A stretch of DNA of 40,542 bases from JACPLA01 sp035291905 (GTDB lineage Bacteria > Bacteroidota > Ignavibacteria > UBA10030), in the NCBI GenBank assembly GCA_035291905.1, contig DATDRF010000034.1, positions 1-40,542 on the forward strand, in the 5' to 3' direction. Below are positions 24,484 through 33,220 of the stretch, one piece after another. Numbering within the stretch: position 1 is the stretch's first letter; every line of letters begins with the position of its first letter. The notes under the pieces were generated by a model, which had not been told where the DNA came from, did not search any database, and worked only from the letters and a program-made list of their open reading frames with translations. A program made the translations under genes and the position numbers.

Positions 24484-26330
24484 GTACGATCATCCGCAAT
24501 CAGGAAGAGATCGGATCCCTTCAACAGCAAAGGGTTCTTCGCATTATTGTTCTGGGAATCGTGGGGATTCTCCTTTTTCGCCTTTACCAGCTCCAGCTCT
24601 TCTATAATGTGGAACTGGGGAGGAAATCGACAGAAAACAGCCTTCGCTCGATCGTCAAGGAACCCATCAGGGGATATGTCTTCGACCGGAACGGCAGTCT
24701 TCTCGTCGACGTCGGACCCTCATACACTCTTATGATAACCCCGGCAGAGTTCGACCGCCGGAATCTTCCTCTCCTCTCATCCCTTCTTCAGATGGATCAG
24801 GAAAGCATTGAGGAACGAATCGAACGCGGACGAATGTATTCGCGATTCTCTCCGACAAGAGTGAAACGAGATATCGATTTCAAGACACTTTCTGCAATCG
24901 AAGAGGCAATCTATCGGCTTCCGGGCGTTACCTATCAGGTTGAGTCGAAACGATATTATCCTTCAGGGGCGTACGCTTCCCATTTGCTCGGATACTGCAA
25001 AGAAATCTCCGACGTGCAGCTGGCACGCATGGGAGAATACTATCGTCTCGGCGATCTTATCGGATTCGCGGGACTCGAATCGAGCTACGAGACGATGCTT
25101 CGCGGTCAGAAAGGATACGAGTTCATCGCAGTCAATGCCCGGGGCAAGATTCTGGGCCCCTTTGAAGGCGGACAGAACGATGTGGTCCCAAAGGAGGGCT
25201 TTGACCTGATCCTTGGCCTCGATGCGGGAACGCAGGTGGTAGCTGAATCTCTCATGGCAAACTATCGCGGTTCACTTGTGGCGCTCGACCCCTCCAACGG
25301 TGCAATCCTGGCCCTGGTGAGCAAGCCCGACTTCGATCCGTCGATTTTCAGCGGGGTTACTCCGACCGAGGAATGGGCCAGACTCAACGGCGACACGACA
25401 AAACCAATGTTCAATCGCGCCTCGATGACACGCTATCCTCCCGGATCGACGTTCAAGATGGTGCTTGCCGCCGCCGCATTGGAGGAGGGAATTATCGACG
25501 AAAAATATCGGATTGTATGCCACGGTGCGTACCGATTCGGAAACAGGACGTTCAAGGACCTCCATGTCCATGGCTCGACCAATGTCGTCGAGGCAATTCA
25601 AAGATCGTGTAACGTTTTCTTCTACCAATTGATACACAAGGTGGGGCTTGAGAAGTGGGCCGAGTATGCGCACAGGTTCGGCTTTGGCCAATCAACCGGC
25701 GCCGATATTGGAGAAGAAACGATGGGGCTCGTGCCTTCGGCGGACTATTTCGACCGCGTGTACGGCAAAGGGAAATGGACTCAGGGATATCTCGTAAGCC
25801 TGGCCATCGGCCAGGGAGAACTCGGTGTCTCGCCTCTTCAGATGGCTGTCTATGAACTTGCGCTCGCCAACGGCGGCATATTGCACCAGCCTCATGCCGT
25901 TCAGTTCATTCGAAACAAGTTCACAAATCGGGTGGAGGAGCTTCAACATCGAACGCGGTCTGTTGGCCTCTCACCCCGCGTCATTGCACTGATCAGGGAG
26001 GGAATGAGGCGTTCTGTCAATGAACCCGGCGGAACCGGCGGAGCAGCCCGCATTCCCAATATTGTTGTTGCCGGAAAGACAGGAACTGCCGAGAACCCGC
26101 ACGGCGATGATCACTCGTGGTTCGTCGGTTTTGCGCCGTTCGACAATCCGAAAATAGCGGTCGCGGTCATGGTGGAGAATGCCGGGTACGGCGGCTCCAA
26201 AGCGGCTCCCATTGCCGGTCTGGTCATGGAAAAATATCTCCTCGGAAGTATTCAGCGGTATCAGTACAAGCCCAAGATCGCCCCAAAGCCAAAAGTTGAC
26301 TCGACAACAGTCATAACAGCGGTTCAGTAA
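24480..26330 (+). CDS. mrdA: Penicillin-binding protein 2, elongasome transpeptidase
   Basis: Cross-links peptidoglycan in the lateral wall, working with RodA. The 616-residue protein has a single N-terminal membrane anchor (about 20-40) and a dimerisation/pedestal region starting REPIRGYVFDRNG-like (EPIRGYVFDRNG, 61-72). The transpeptidase domain carries Ser323-x-x-Lys326 (PGSTFK), Ser376-Cys-Asn378 and Lys533-Thr-Gly535. A C-terminal extension is rich in Lys/Pro. It overlaps mreD by 4 bases, and rodA follows 5 bases later. Confidence 0.96.
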   Translation: MSTIIRNQEEIGSLQQQRVLRIIVLGIVGILLFRLYQLQLFYNVELGRKSTENSLRSIVKEPIRGYVFDRNGSLLVDVGPSYTLMITPAEFDRRNLPLLSSLLQMDQESIEERIERGRMYSRFSPTRVKRDIDFKTLSAIEEAIYRLPGVTYQVESKRYYPSGAYASHLLGYCKEISDVQLARMGEYYRLGDLIGFAGLESSYETMLRGQKGYEFIAVNARGKILGPFEGGQNDVVPKEGFDLILGLDAGTQVVAESLMANYRGSLVALDPSNGAILALVSKPDFDPSIFSGVTPTEEWARLNGDTTKPMFNRASMTRYPPGSTFKMVLAAAALEEGIIDEKYRIVCHGAYRFGNRTFKDLHVHGSTNVVEAIQRSCNVFFYQLIHKVGLEKWAEYAHRFGFGQSTGADIGEETMGLVPSADYFDRVYGKGKWTQGYLVSLAIGQGELGVSPLQMAVYELALANGGILHQPHAVQFIRNKFTNRVEELQHRTRSVGLSPRVIALIREGMRRSVNEPGGTGGAARIPNIVVAGKTGTAENPHGDDHSWFVGFAPFDNPKIAVAVMVENAGYGGSKAAPIAGLVMEKYLLGSIQRYQYKPKIAPKPKVDSTTVITAVQ

Positions 26331-26335
26331 TAACC

Positions 26336-27556
26336 ATGTTCGAATATTTCAAAGAATATTTCGACTTCAAGACGTTCCTTGTGACGCTCGCTCTCGCGGG
26401 AATCGGGCTGATCTCCGTCTACAGCGCGACCTACGACGCCGGAGCAGCTTCCATTTTTCAACGACAGCTGAGTTGGGCCGCCATAGGATTCGTGGCAATG
26501 ATCGTCACGGCAATTCTCCCTCTCAAGACCATTTATCGTCTTGTCGGTCCGAGTTACCTGGTCCTTCTCCTCGTGCTCCTTGTTCTCCTGGTTGTCGGAA
26601 AGACCGTGTCGGGCTCCCGAAGCTGGTTCAGTCTCGCGAAAGATCTTGGCGGCCAGCCCTCCGAGTTTGCAAAAGTCGCGTCGCTGCTCGCACTCGCAGC
26701 ATTCCTTTCCCGCACCACGACAATCATCTCCGATCCGAAGCATTTGATTGCGGCCATCGCCATCATTGTGATCCCGATGGGTTTCGTCCTTGCGCAACCG
26801 GACCTTGGGACCTCAATTGTGTTCTTCGCCATGCTGCTTCCCATTCTCTATTGGGCCGGGGTCGATAATTTTGTGCTTGCTGCGATTCTCTCTCCCGTGA
26901 TTGTCGCCGCCGGAGCGCTCTTCGGAACCTCTTTCTTCATCATCAGTGTCATTGCCAGCGCGGCACTCCTGTACGTCAGCCGAAGAAACCGTTTCATTGC
27001 AGCCGTTGCCTTCGCCCTGACACTCGCAGTCGGGGTCTCTGTCCAATTTGTTTATGAAAGATTACCCTCATACCAGCAGAAAAGGATCATGACATTTCTG
27101 AATCCCGAGGCCGACCCGCTCGGATCGGGATACAACGTGCTTCAGGCGAAAGTTGCTATCGGCTCCGGGGGGCTGTTTGGCAAGGGCTACCTGCAGGGGA
27201 CTCAAACGCAGCTCAATTTCATCCCGGAACAGTGGACGGACTTCATCTTTTGTGTACCCGGTGAGGAATTCGGATTCTTCGGGGCATCGATCGTCCTTAT
27301 TCTGTTTGGAGTCCTTCTCATGCACGGGATCAAAGTCGCTTCGGCTTCCAAGAACAAGTTCAGCAGCATCGCCGCGATAGGGATTGTCGCGGTCCTTGCG
27401 ACGCACGTCCTGATCAACATCGGCATGTCGATGGGGCTCATGCCGGTTGTGGGTATTCCGCTTCCATTCCTCAGCTACGGGGGTTCGGCGCTGGTCGCCA
27501 ACATGATGATGTCGGGACTTCTCATGAATTTCTGGGCAAATCGGAAAGAATATTAG
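26336..27556 (+). CDS. rodA: Peptidoglycan glycosyltransferase RodA
   Basis: A SEDS-family polymerase that makes glycan strands from lipid II during elongation. The 406-residue protein has about ten membrane segments. It contains the SEDS motifs VSGSRSWFSL..QPSEFAK (near 95-115), AQPDLGTSIVF and the C-terminal GMSMGLMPVVGIPLPFLSYGGSALVANM. The Asp of QPDLGTS is the family catalytic residue. It lies directly after its partner mrdA. RodA rather than FtsW is inferred from this neighbour. Confidence 0.95.
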   Translation: MFEYFKEYFDFKTFLVTLALAGIGLISVYSATYDAGAASIFQRQLSWAAIGFVAMIVTAILPLKTIYRLVGPSYLVLLLVLLVLLVVGKTVSGSRSWFSLAKDLGGQPSEFAKVASLLALAAFLSRTTTIISDPKHLIAAIAIIVIPMGFVLAQPDLGTSIVFFAMLLPILYWAGVDNFVLAAILSPVIVAAGALFGTSFFIISVIASAALLYVSRRNRFIAAVAFALTLAVGVSVQFVYERLPSYQQKRIMTFLNPEADPLGSGYNVLQAKVAIGSGGLFGKGYLQGTQTQLNFIPEQWTDFIFCVPGEEFGFFGASIVLILFGVLLMHGIKVASASKNKFSSIAAIGIVAVLATHVLINIGMSMGLMPVVGIPLPFLSYGGSALVANMMMSGLLMNFWANRKEY

Positions 27557-27628
27557 AGATCCCGTACACCGGCGCGACAAAAAGCCCATTCTCGTTGTTC
27601 CACAGAAGACATAATCATTGAAAAGGTA

Positions 27629-28870
27629 ATGAATCAACTACTGCTCTTTGCTCTGTTTTCCACTGTTATCGCCGTGCTCTTCGGCTCCATGCAGTACCGC
27701 CTGTACAGGGTGTTCCGTCGATGGACTGCCAATGTGTACGCCGAACCGGAGCAGGGATCACGGCGTCGACAGGCTCGCTGGATTATTCTCATCGTCAATA
27801 TTCTTTTTTTTGCACAGATGGTTGTACGGGGCACTTCTGTCTACGATCAAACAGTTGTCCAGGTCTTTCTCATTTATCCGATGGGATGGTTTTTCGCGAT
27901 GGTTGTCCTCGCGTTCCTCCTCGTCACCGCTTTCGACGTCGTGCGACTTGTTCGATGGTCCGGTAACCGCCTCATTCTGTTGATTTCGTCCCGCGAAATC
28001 GTCTCTGCGTCTCCGGCCAAACCAGTTCCCGATCCGGGGAGACGCAAGTTCCTCAGGCTCGGAGGTCTTTCGGCCGCGTCGGTAATCGGAGCAGTACCGA
28101 TTATCGCATCCGCTCGAACAGCCCGCGACTACCAGATCAACAGACTTTCCCTCACGTATGATAATCTCCCATCCGGGCTGGACGGATTTACGATCGCCCA
28201 GGTCAGCGACATCCATTCTGGAATTTACATGATCGAGGGAGATATGAGGGAGATTTTCGAAATTGTGAATTCCCTCGAAGCGAACGCTATCACAATCACG
28301 GGCGATTTTGTCGACTCCTCCGATTCACAAATTGAGCCGTTGTTCAAAGCTGTTCAGATGTTGAAGGCAGAATACGGCATATTCGGGTGCCTGGGAAACC
28401 ACGATCACTTTGCAACGGCGCGGAAGGTTTCGTCGGCGGTCGAACAGCGCGGAATCATCATGCTGAACAATTCCAATGTGCGACTCGCCGTCAACGGCGA
28501 GAGGATATCTATTGTTGGAATTGATGATGCCGGGCGCGGTCAGGCAAATTTTGCCGACTGGAACAAGGCCCTTGATGACGTTGACCCCGATTCATTCAAG
28601 ATCGCCCTCACCCATCGTCCGGACGAGTGGGATCACACCCGGTCGGCAGGAATGGACCTTACGCTGGCGGGACACACGCATGGAGGACAGGTTGGATTCA
28701 GGCTTGGCCCACTCAATCTTAATCCTGTTCATCTCATCCATAAGTACGCCATGGGACTCTACAGTCAGGATAGTGCTCATCTCTATGTGAACGTCGGGGT
28801 GGGGATGGTTGGAGTTCCGATCAGAATGGTGAAACCCGAAGTCGCACTGCTTACTTTGAGGCGCTCCTAG
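27629..28870 (+). CDS. Membrane-anchored metallophosphoesterase with internal twin-arginine motif
   Basis: A 413-residue YkuE-like calcineurin-fold phosphoesterase. The dinuclear metal motifs are all present: Asp194-x-His196 (VSDIHSG), Gly225-Asp226 (TGDFVDS), Gly256-Asn-His-Asp259, His329 and Gly348-His-Thr-His351-GGQ. Before them lie three hydrophobic segments (about 4-20, 51-67, 78-102). A basic loop with the Tat-like motif RRKFLRLGG (138-146) follows, then a fourth short hydrophobic stretch (about 146-160). By the positive-inside rule the RR motif is cytoplasmic and the catalytic domain outside. Relatives act on phospholipids or nucleotides; the substrate here is unknown. AAAGG precedes the ATG. 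Confidence 0.88.
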   Translation: MNQLLLFALFSTVIAVLFGSMQYRLYRVFRRWTANVYAEPEQGSRRRQARWIILIVNILFFAQMVVRGTSVYDQTVVQVFLIYPMGWFFAMVVLAFLLVTAFDVVRLVRWSGNRLILLISSREIVSASPAKPVPDPGRRKFLRLGGLSAASVIGAVPIIASARTARDYQINRLSLTYDNLPSGLDGFTIAQVSDIHSGIYMIEGDMREIFEIVNSLEANAITITGDFVDSSDSQIEPLFKAVQMLKAEYGIFGCLGNHDHFATARKVSSAVEQRGIIMLNNSNVRLAVNGERISIVGIDDAGRGQANFADWNKALDDVDPDSFKIALTHRPDEWDHTRSAGMDLTLAGHTHGGQVGFRLGPLNLNPVHLIHKYAMGLYSQDSAHLYVNVGVGMVGVPIRMVKPEVALLTLRRS

Positions 28871-28899
28871 TGTAACATTTCTGCGTCTCCGTCTTCTCG

Positions 28900-29763
28900 T
28901 TGCTTGTCGCTTTACTTTTCGGTATTCTGGCGAACGTCATTCCTTTCATTCCTGTGGACATTTCTTCGTTTTTCCTTCTTTTTGCCGGCGGATTGTTTGC
29001 CGGAACACTGGGCGCGCTTCTCGGGCTCGGCGGAGGGATCATTCTCATTCCCTTCCTGACTCTCGTGATGGGGCTTCCCATGCATCAGGCCATTGCGACG
29101 AGCATTACGGCCGTCATAGCCACGTCGACCGCCGGGGCGGCGATGAATATTCAGCGCAAGACCGTGAACATCAAGCTCGGGATGGTGCTCGAGACAACCA
29201 CCGTTGCGGGGGCGATTGCGGGGGGATTCACGGCAACGCTTCTCAGCGGCGAGATTCTTACCCGGATTTTCGGCATTCTCCTGGTCGTTGTCGCCGCATT
29301 CATGGGATGGCGGAGCCGTTTTCACTCAAGCGCTCCTTCAGCCGCGAAAGGAGCCATTTCAGGGACTTATGTTGATGAAATAACCGGCAACACAATGGAA
29401 TACACCGTCCAGCACTTGCCCGCGGTGATGGCCGTCTCGCTGCTTGCCGGAAATATTTCCGGGCTCCTTGGCGTTGGCGGAGGCATCTTCAAGGTACCTG
29501 CCATGAATCTCCTGAGCCGAATCCCCCTCAAGGCCGCTGCGGCCACGAGTAACTTCATGATCGGCGTGACCGCTGCAGCGAGCGCGTTCATCTATTTTGC
29601 TCACGGTTATGTCAATCCCGGCGTCACCTCATCGGCCATTCTCGGAGTTCTGACCGGATCATTTATCGGTGTTTGGCTCAGCAGTAAGATCAGGACTCGC
29701 GTGTTGACATGGATCTTTATCGGAGTCCTGCTCTTCGTTGCATTTCAACTCTTCACTCGTTGA
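28900..29763 (+). CDS. TauE/SafE (TSUP) family permease
   Basis: A membrane carrier of about eight segments from the family that exports sulfite, organosulfonates or similar anions. The family's two repeated signatures are visible: GALLGLGGGIILIPFLTL near residue 45 and SGLLGVGGGIFKVPAMNLL near 190. The start is uncertain: TTG at 28900 gives 287 residues with an extra N-terminal hydrophobic segment; GTG at 28954 gives the more usual start. The next gene encodes DUF1634, a known companion. The substrate cannot be told from sequence. Confidence 0.87.
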   Translation: MLVALLFGILANVIPFIPVDISSFFLLFAGGLFAGTLGALLGLGGGIILIPFLTLVMGLPMHQAIATSITAVIATSTAGAAMNIQRKTVNIKLGMVLETTTVAGAIAGGFTATLLSGEILTRIFGILLVVVAAFMGWRSRFHSSAPSAAKGAISGTYVDEITGNTMEYTVQHLPAVMAVSLLAGNISGLLGVGGGIFKVPAMNLLSRIPLKAAAATSNFMIGVTAAASAFIYFAHGYVNPGVTSSAILGVLTGSFIGVWLSSKIRTRVLTWIFIGVLLFVAFQLFTR

Positions 29764-29764
29764 C

Positions 29765-30064
29765 ATGACCGCGTCCACCAATACTCATCGTGCCGAACGA
29801 TGGATTTCACGAATCCTCCGCGGAGGAATCGTTGTGAGCTCGTTCTGCATGGTAACGGGACTTCTTCTTTTAGCCTTTCGGCCCGATTCCACCGCGGCGT
29901 CCAACCTCATGGTTACGGGACTTCTCCTTCTGATGCTTACTCCCTTTCTCCGCGTGACGGCGACTGTTGTCGCTTTCATGCTGGAGCGCGATTGGAAGTT
30001 CTTCGCCGTGGCCCTGCTTGTGCTGCTCATGCTGATCGGCGAAATTGTGTACGCGTTTCTTTAG
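29765..30064 (+). CDS. DUF1634 membrane protein, TSUP partner
   Basis: A 99-residue protein with three hydrophobic segments (about 20-40, 47-72, 79-98) and short basic N-terminus, of the size and pattern of DUF1634. It begins one base after the TSUP permease stop, and the two families are often adjacent, so it is likely an accessory subunit. The first two segments repeat MVTGLLLL; the DNA behind this is near-identical over 22 bases at 29848 and 29908. Function unproven. Confidence 0.75.
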   Translation: MTASTNTHRAERWISRILRGGIVVSSFCMVTGLLLLAFRPDSTAASNLMVTGLLLLMLTPFLRVTATVVAFMLERDWKFFAVALLVLLMLIGEIVYAFL

Positions 30065-30138
30065 GTTTTTTTAAACCCTCATAGTTGCTTTGCCGCAAAT
30101 TCTTCGTACATTTCCGCTCCATCACAATGAGGAACATG

Positions 30139-30678
30139 ATGATTTTATCGGACAAACAAATCCTTCGCGAGATGAAACAGGGCAACATCGTTGTTAAGCC
30201 CTTCAACCGAAAGCAGCTCGGTTCCAACAGTTACGACGTTCATCTGGGCGAATGGCTTGCCATGTACGACGAAGAGATATTGGATTCCAAGAAGCACAAC
30301 AGTGTGCACTATTTCAGGATCCCGCAGGAAGGCCTCATTCTGGTACCGAGCAAGCTCTATCTCGGAGTGACAAAGGAATACACTGAAACACACAAACATG
30401 TTCCGTTTCTGGAGGGAAAGAGCAGCATCGGACGGCTCGGTATAGATATTCATGCGACTGCAGGAAAGGGAGACGTCGGTTTCTGCAATACCTGGACGCT
30501 GGAAATCTCCGTGCGACAGCCGGTGCGAATTTACGCTGGAATGCCCATCGGGCAATTGATCTACTTCGAAATCTCCGGAGAGGTCGAAATCCCTTATTCC
30601 AGCAAGAAAACCGCCAAATACAACAAGCGGGGGATCAAGCCCGTTGAGTCGATGATGTGGAAAAATTTTCGGTCATGA
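30139..30678 (+). CDS. dcd: dCTP deaminase family protein
   Basis: Deaminates dCTP to dUTP for thymidylate synthesis; bifunctional relatives also hydrolyse dUTP. The 179-residue trimeric-dUTPase-fold protein shows GSNSYDVHLG, the conserved EGKSSIGRLGI with its arginine, and the catalytic Glu in WTLEIS, followed by GMPIGQLIYFE. Which activity set it has cannot be decided by eye. The start at 30139 (MILSDKQI) matches the family start and has GAGG 6 bases upstream; ATGs at 30127 and 30136 are alternatives. Its stop overlaps the pyrF start by 4 bases, giving a small pyrimidine operon. Confidence 0.9.
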   Translation: MILSDKQILREMKQGNIVVKPFNRKQLGSNSYDVHLGEWLAMYDEEILDSKKHNSVHYFRIPQEGLILVPSKLYLGVTKEYTETHKHVPFLEGKSSIGRLGIDIHATAGKGDVGFCNTWTLEISVRQPVRIYAGMPIGQLIYFEISGEVEIPYSSKKTAKYNKRGIKPVESMMWKNFRS

Positions 30679-31490
30679 ATTTCCTTGAGCATCTGCAGAG
30701 TATTCAGAAAAAGCAGCAGTCTCTCCTCTGCGTCGGTCTGGATACTGACCCCTCGCTTCTCCCCCTCCACCTGGGGTCAACCCCCCAATCAGTTCTTCAG
30801 TTTAACAAAGAGATCATAGCGGCCACCCACGACCTCGTTTGCGCGTACAAGATGAATCTGGCGTTCTATGAAGCACTCGGGAAAAACGGCTGGGATGTGC
30901 TTCATGAGACGATGGCCACGGTTCCTTCCGGCATCGTGACGATCGGAGACGGAAAGCGGGCAGACATTGGGAATACCAGCGAGCAATATGCCAGGGCGTT
31001 GTTTCGTGACCTCAATTTCAGCGCGATCACTGCGAATCCTTATATGGGCGCCGATTCAATTGAGCCCTTCTTGCGGGAGGAGGACCGCGGGGTCTTTGTG
31101 CTTGCACTGACTTCAAATCCGGGTTCGAAGGATTTTCAACGGCTTAAGGTCGGTTCAACTCCGTTGTACAAGAAGGTCGTTCAGACTGCGAAGAAGTGGA
31201 ATACAAGAAAGAACATCGGCCTTGTCGTTGGAGCGACACACCCTCGCGAGCTGAAGGAGATTCGATCCATGGTTCCCGAAATGCCGATCTTGATTCCGGG
31301 GATTGGGAAACAGGGAGGAGATTTGAGGCAATCGATCAAATACGGGTGCGACAAAGAGGGACTGTCAGCTCTGGTCAATGTGGGCAGAGCGGTTCTTTAT
31401 GCTTCCAAAGGGGAAGATTTTGCCGCCGCAGCCCGTTCCGAGGCACTCAGGATAAACAATGAGATAAACAACTATCGGGGAACGATTTAG
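30675..31490 (+). CDS. pyrF: Orotidine 5'-phosphate decarboxylase, type 2
   Basis: Decarboxylates OMP to UMP, the last step of de novo UMP synthesis. The 271-residue length and the motif IGDGKRADIGNTSEQYA are those of the longer type 2 class; Asp and Lys in DGKRAD are catalytic. Phosphate-loop region PGIGKQGGD and the C-terminal NVGRAVLYAS are present. The start at 30675 overlaps the dcd stop (ATGA) and is better than the frame-open 30657. Confidence 0.95.
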   Translation: MNFLEHLQSIQKKQQSLLCVGLDTDPSLLPLHLGSTPQSVLQFNKEIIAATHDLVCAYKMNLAFYEALGKNGWDVLHETMATVPSGIVTIGDGKRADIGNTSEQYARALFRDLNFSAITANPYMGADSIEPFLREEDRGVFVLALTSNPGSKDFQRLKVGSTPLYKKVVQTAKKWNTRKNIGLVVGATHPRELKEIRSMVPEMPILIPGIGKQGGDLRQSIKYGCDKEGLSALVNVGRAVLYASKGEDFAAAARSEALRINNEINNYRGTI

Positions 31491-31703
31491 AGTCATTTGC
31501 GATTGCCGATTTTCGATCTACGATTTATGATTTGTGATTTTCGGGCTCCGGGGGCCTTTTTCGATCTTTCCGCCTTCGTTCAAGAAACGAACTCCGGCGG
31601 ACAAGCAATCTTCAATCTGCAATTCCCAAAATGGCTAGCGAGCGATGTGCAGCGAGCTAATGCCATTTTGAGGATCCCGTGCCTTTTACGGGACTTCATT
31701 CCT
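31491..31703. repeat. Cluster of intergenic repeat hairpins before the DUF2851 gene
   Basis: Bases 31497-31545 repeat CGATTTTCGAT-like words. Three hairpins follow. The first pairs TCCGCC+TTCGTT (31569-31580) with AACGAA (31586-31591) and GGCGGA (31596-31601). The second pairs CAAAATGGC (31627-31635) with GCCATTTTG (31662-31670), with TAGC/GCTA inside. The third pairs TCCCGT (31675-31680) with ACGGGA (31688-31693) across loop GCCTTTT. The third resembles the hairpin at 84-104. The stretch stays open in the DUF2851 frame but encodes no recognisable protein. Confidence 0.65.
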
Positions 31704-33215
31704 GTGGGGGGATTTCCAATTCACGAACGATTTCTCAGATATGTCTGGACCCGCGGCCTCTTTCGATCGTCCGAGCTGCGGACAACCGACGGCCGCGCTG
31801 TTACCATTCTCGCTCCGGGCAAGCTTGTCGACGGCGCCGGACCCGATGTACGTGATGCCGTCATCAAGATAGGCCCGACCACGTTTGCCGGCGACGTTGA
31901 GTTTCATCAGGATTCCGTCGGATGGACTCAACACGATCATCACCTGAGGCCCTCCTATAACCGCGTGATCCTCCACATCGTCCTCAATGGCTCACGCCGG
32001 CACAGGTCCGCCATAACAAAGAGCCGCCGTACTGTTCCGCTTCTTGTTCTTCTTCCCTATCTCTCCGCTCCGGTCAATACGCTCTGGGATTCTTTCCTTC
32101 AAGACGAGCGCACGGCGGCCTCCCTTGCATGTTTTGGAATGAACAGAAGCGTTCCGCAGAAAGAGATCCAACTCTGGCTTCACAGGATGGATATCGAGAG
32201 ACTGGAACTGCGGATCCTGCGATTGCAGGAACGATTGAGAGAGCTTGTGGCAGAATCGACACACAAGCTGGCAGAACCCTTGCGGAATTACGGCAGTCCA
32301 AGGGAGGAGGGATTCCCGGAAGAGATTCCGGCCCCATACCCCGAACTCTCGCGCGGCGTTCTCGCTGACAGACGTTTGTGGGAACAGGTTCTGTATGAGG
32401 GAATCATGGAGGGACTTGGTTACAGCCGGAATCGGATTCCATTCGTCCGCCTTGCAAAGGCTGTTTCTTTGAACTTCGTTCGGTCACGCGGACTTCAGAA
32501 CAATCACCTGGCACTCACAAGTCTCCTGTTTGGAATCAGCGGCCTGCTGCCGACAGCGCGGTCCTTGAACGAGAAAGCATCCCGAATCTACGTGAGGTCA
32601 TTATCCCGGGGATGGAAACAGTTCCGGAAGGATCCTTCTATCAAGCACATTCATCCTGCCGAATGGCAGTTTTCACCCACCCGGCCGCACAACTTTCCTA
32701 CCCTTCGCATGTCTGCCGCCCCGGGAATTATTCGAAATATCCTCACTCATGAAATGTTCCGACGGGCAATCGGGCGTATGAAAAGCCCCGCCCCTGCAGA
32801 GGAGATCATCCGGGACCTTCAACAGCTTCTCCTCATCGATTCGGATGAATTCTGGGTCAACCATTATCATTTCGACAGGGCAACGAAGAGGCCGATTCGT
32901 GCGCTCGGAATCTCACGAATCAATGATATACTTGTCAACACATTCTTTCCTCTTTCGCTCCTCTACGCACGGGTATTCACAGATGTACAGGTAAGAGAGG
33001 GAGTGCTTGCACTGCGCAGGACTTTTCCGGTTCTCAGTGAGAACAGCAGCACAAGGGTAATGAACCGGGAGCTTTTCTATGGGAAGAAAGCGCTCGGCAC
33101 CCTTCCTTTGCAACAGGGATCGATTCAGCTTTATCGGTATTATTGCACGAAGGGGCGGTGCGGCGAATGTGAGATTGGCAGGCGGGTGTTGTCGGGAGTT
33201 TCCCCCCGACGGTGA
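31704..33215 (+). CDS. DUF2851 family protein
   Basis: A roughly 500-residue cytoplasmic protein of unknown function, found mainly in Bacteroidota and relatives. Recognisable parts are the N-terminal HERFLRYVWTRGLF and DGRAVTILAPGKLVDGAGPD, then GDVEFHQDSVGW and NRVILHIVLNG, and a C-terminal cysteine cluster CTKGRCGEC (possible metal site). Homology begins at about 31722. No ATG lies near it: GTG at 31704 is the best available start, without a clear ribosome binding site. The frame is open back to 31497 through repeat hairpins. It converges with the next gene, with only 5 bases between the stops. Confidence 0.8.
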   Translation: MGGFPIHERFLRYVWTRGLFRSSELRTTDGRAVTILAPGKLVDGAGPDVRDAVIKIGPTTFAGDVEFHQDSVGWTQHDHHLRPSYNRVILHIVLNGSRRHRSAITKSRRTVPLLVLLPYLSAPVNTLWDSFLQDERTAASLACFGMNRSVPQKEIQLWLHRMDIERLELRILRLQERLRELVAESTHKLAEPLRNYGSPREEGFPEEIPAPYPELSRGVLADRRLWEQVLYEGIMEGLGYSRNRIPFVRLAKAVSLNFVRSRGLQNNHLALTSLLFGISGLLPTARSLNEKASRIYVRSLSRGWKQFRKDPSIKHIHPAEWQFSPTRPHNFPTLRMSAAPGIIRNILTHEMFRRAIGRMKSPAPAEEIIRDLQQLLLIDSDEFWVNHYHFDRATKRPIRALGISRINDILVNTFFPLSLLYARVFTDVQVREGVLALRRTFPVLSENSSTRVMNRELFYGKKALGTLPLQQGSIQLYRYYCTKGRCGECEIGRRVLSGVSPRR

Positions 33216-33220
33216 GGCAA

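Noticed and set aside
31497..31703. A 69-residue N-terminal extension of the DUF2851 protein
   Set aside because: It is encoded by repeat words and hairpins, has no resemblance to the family's N-terminus and no ribosome binding site.
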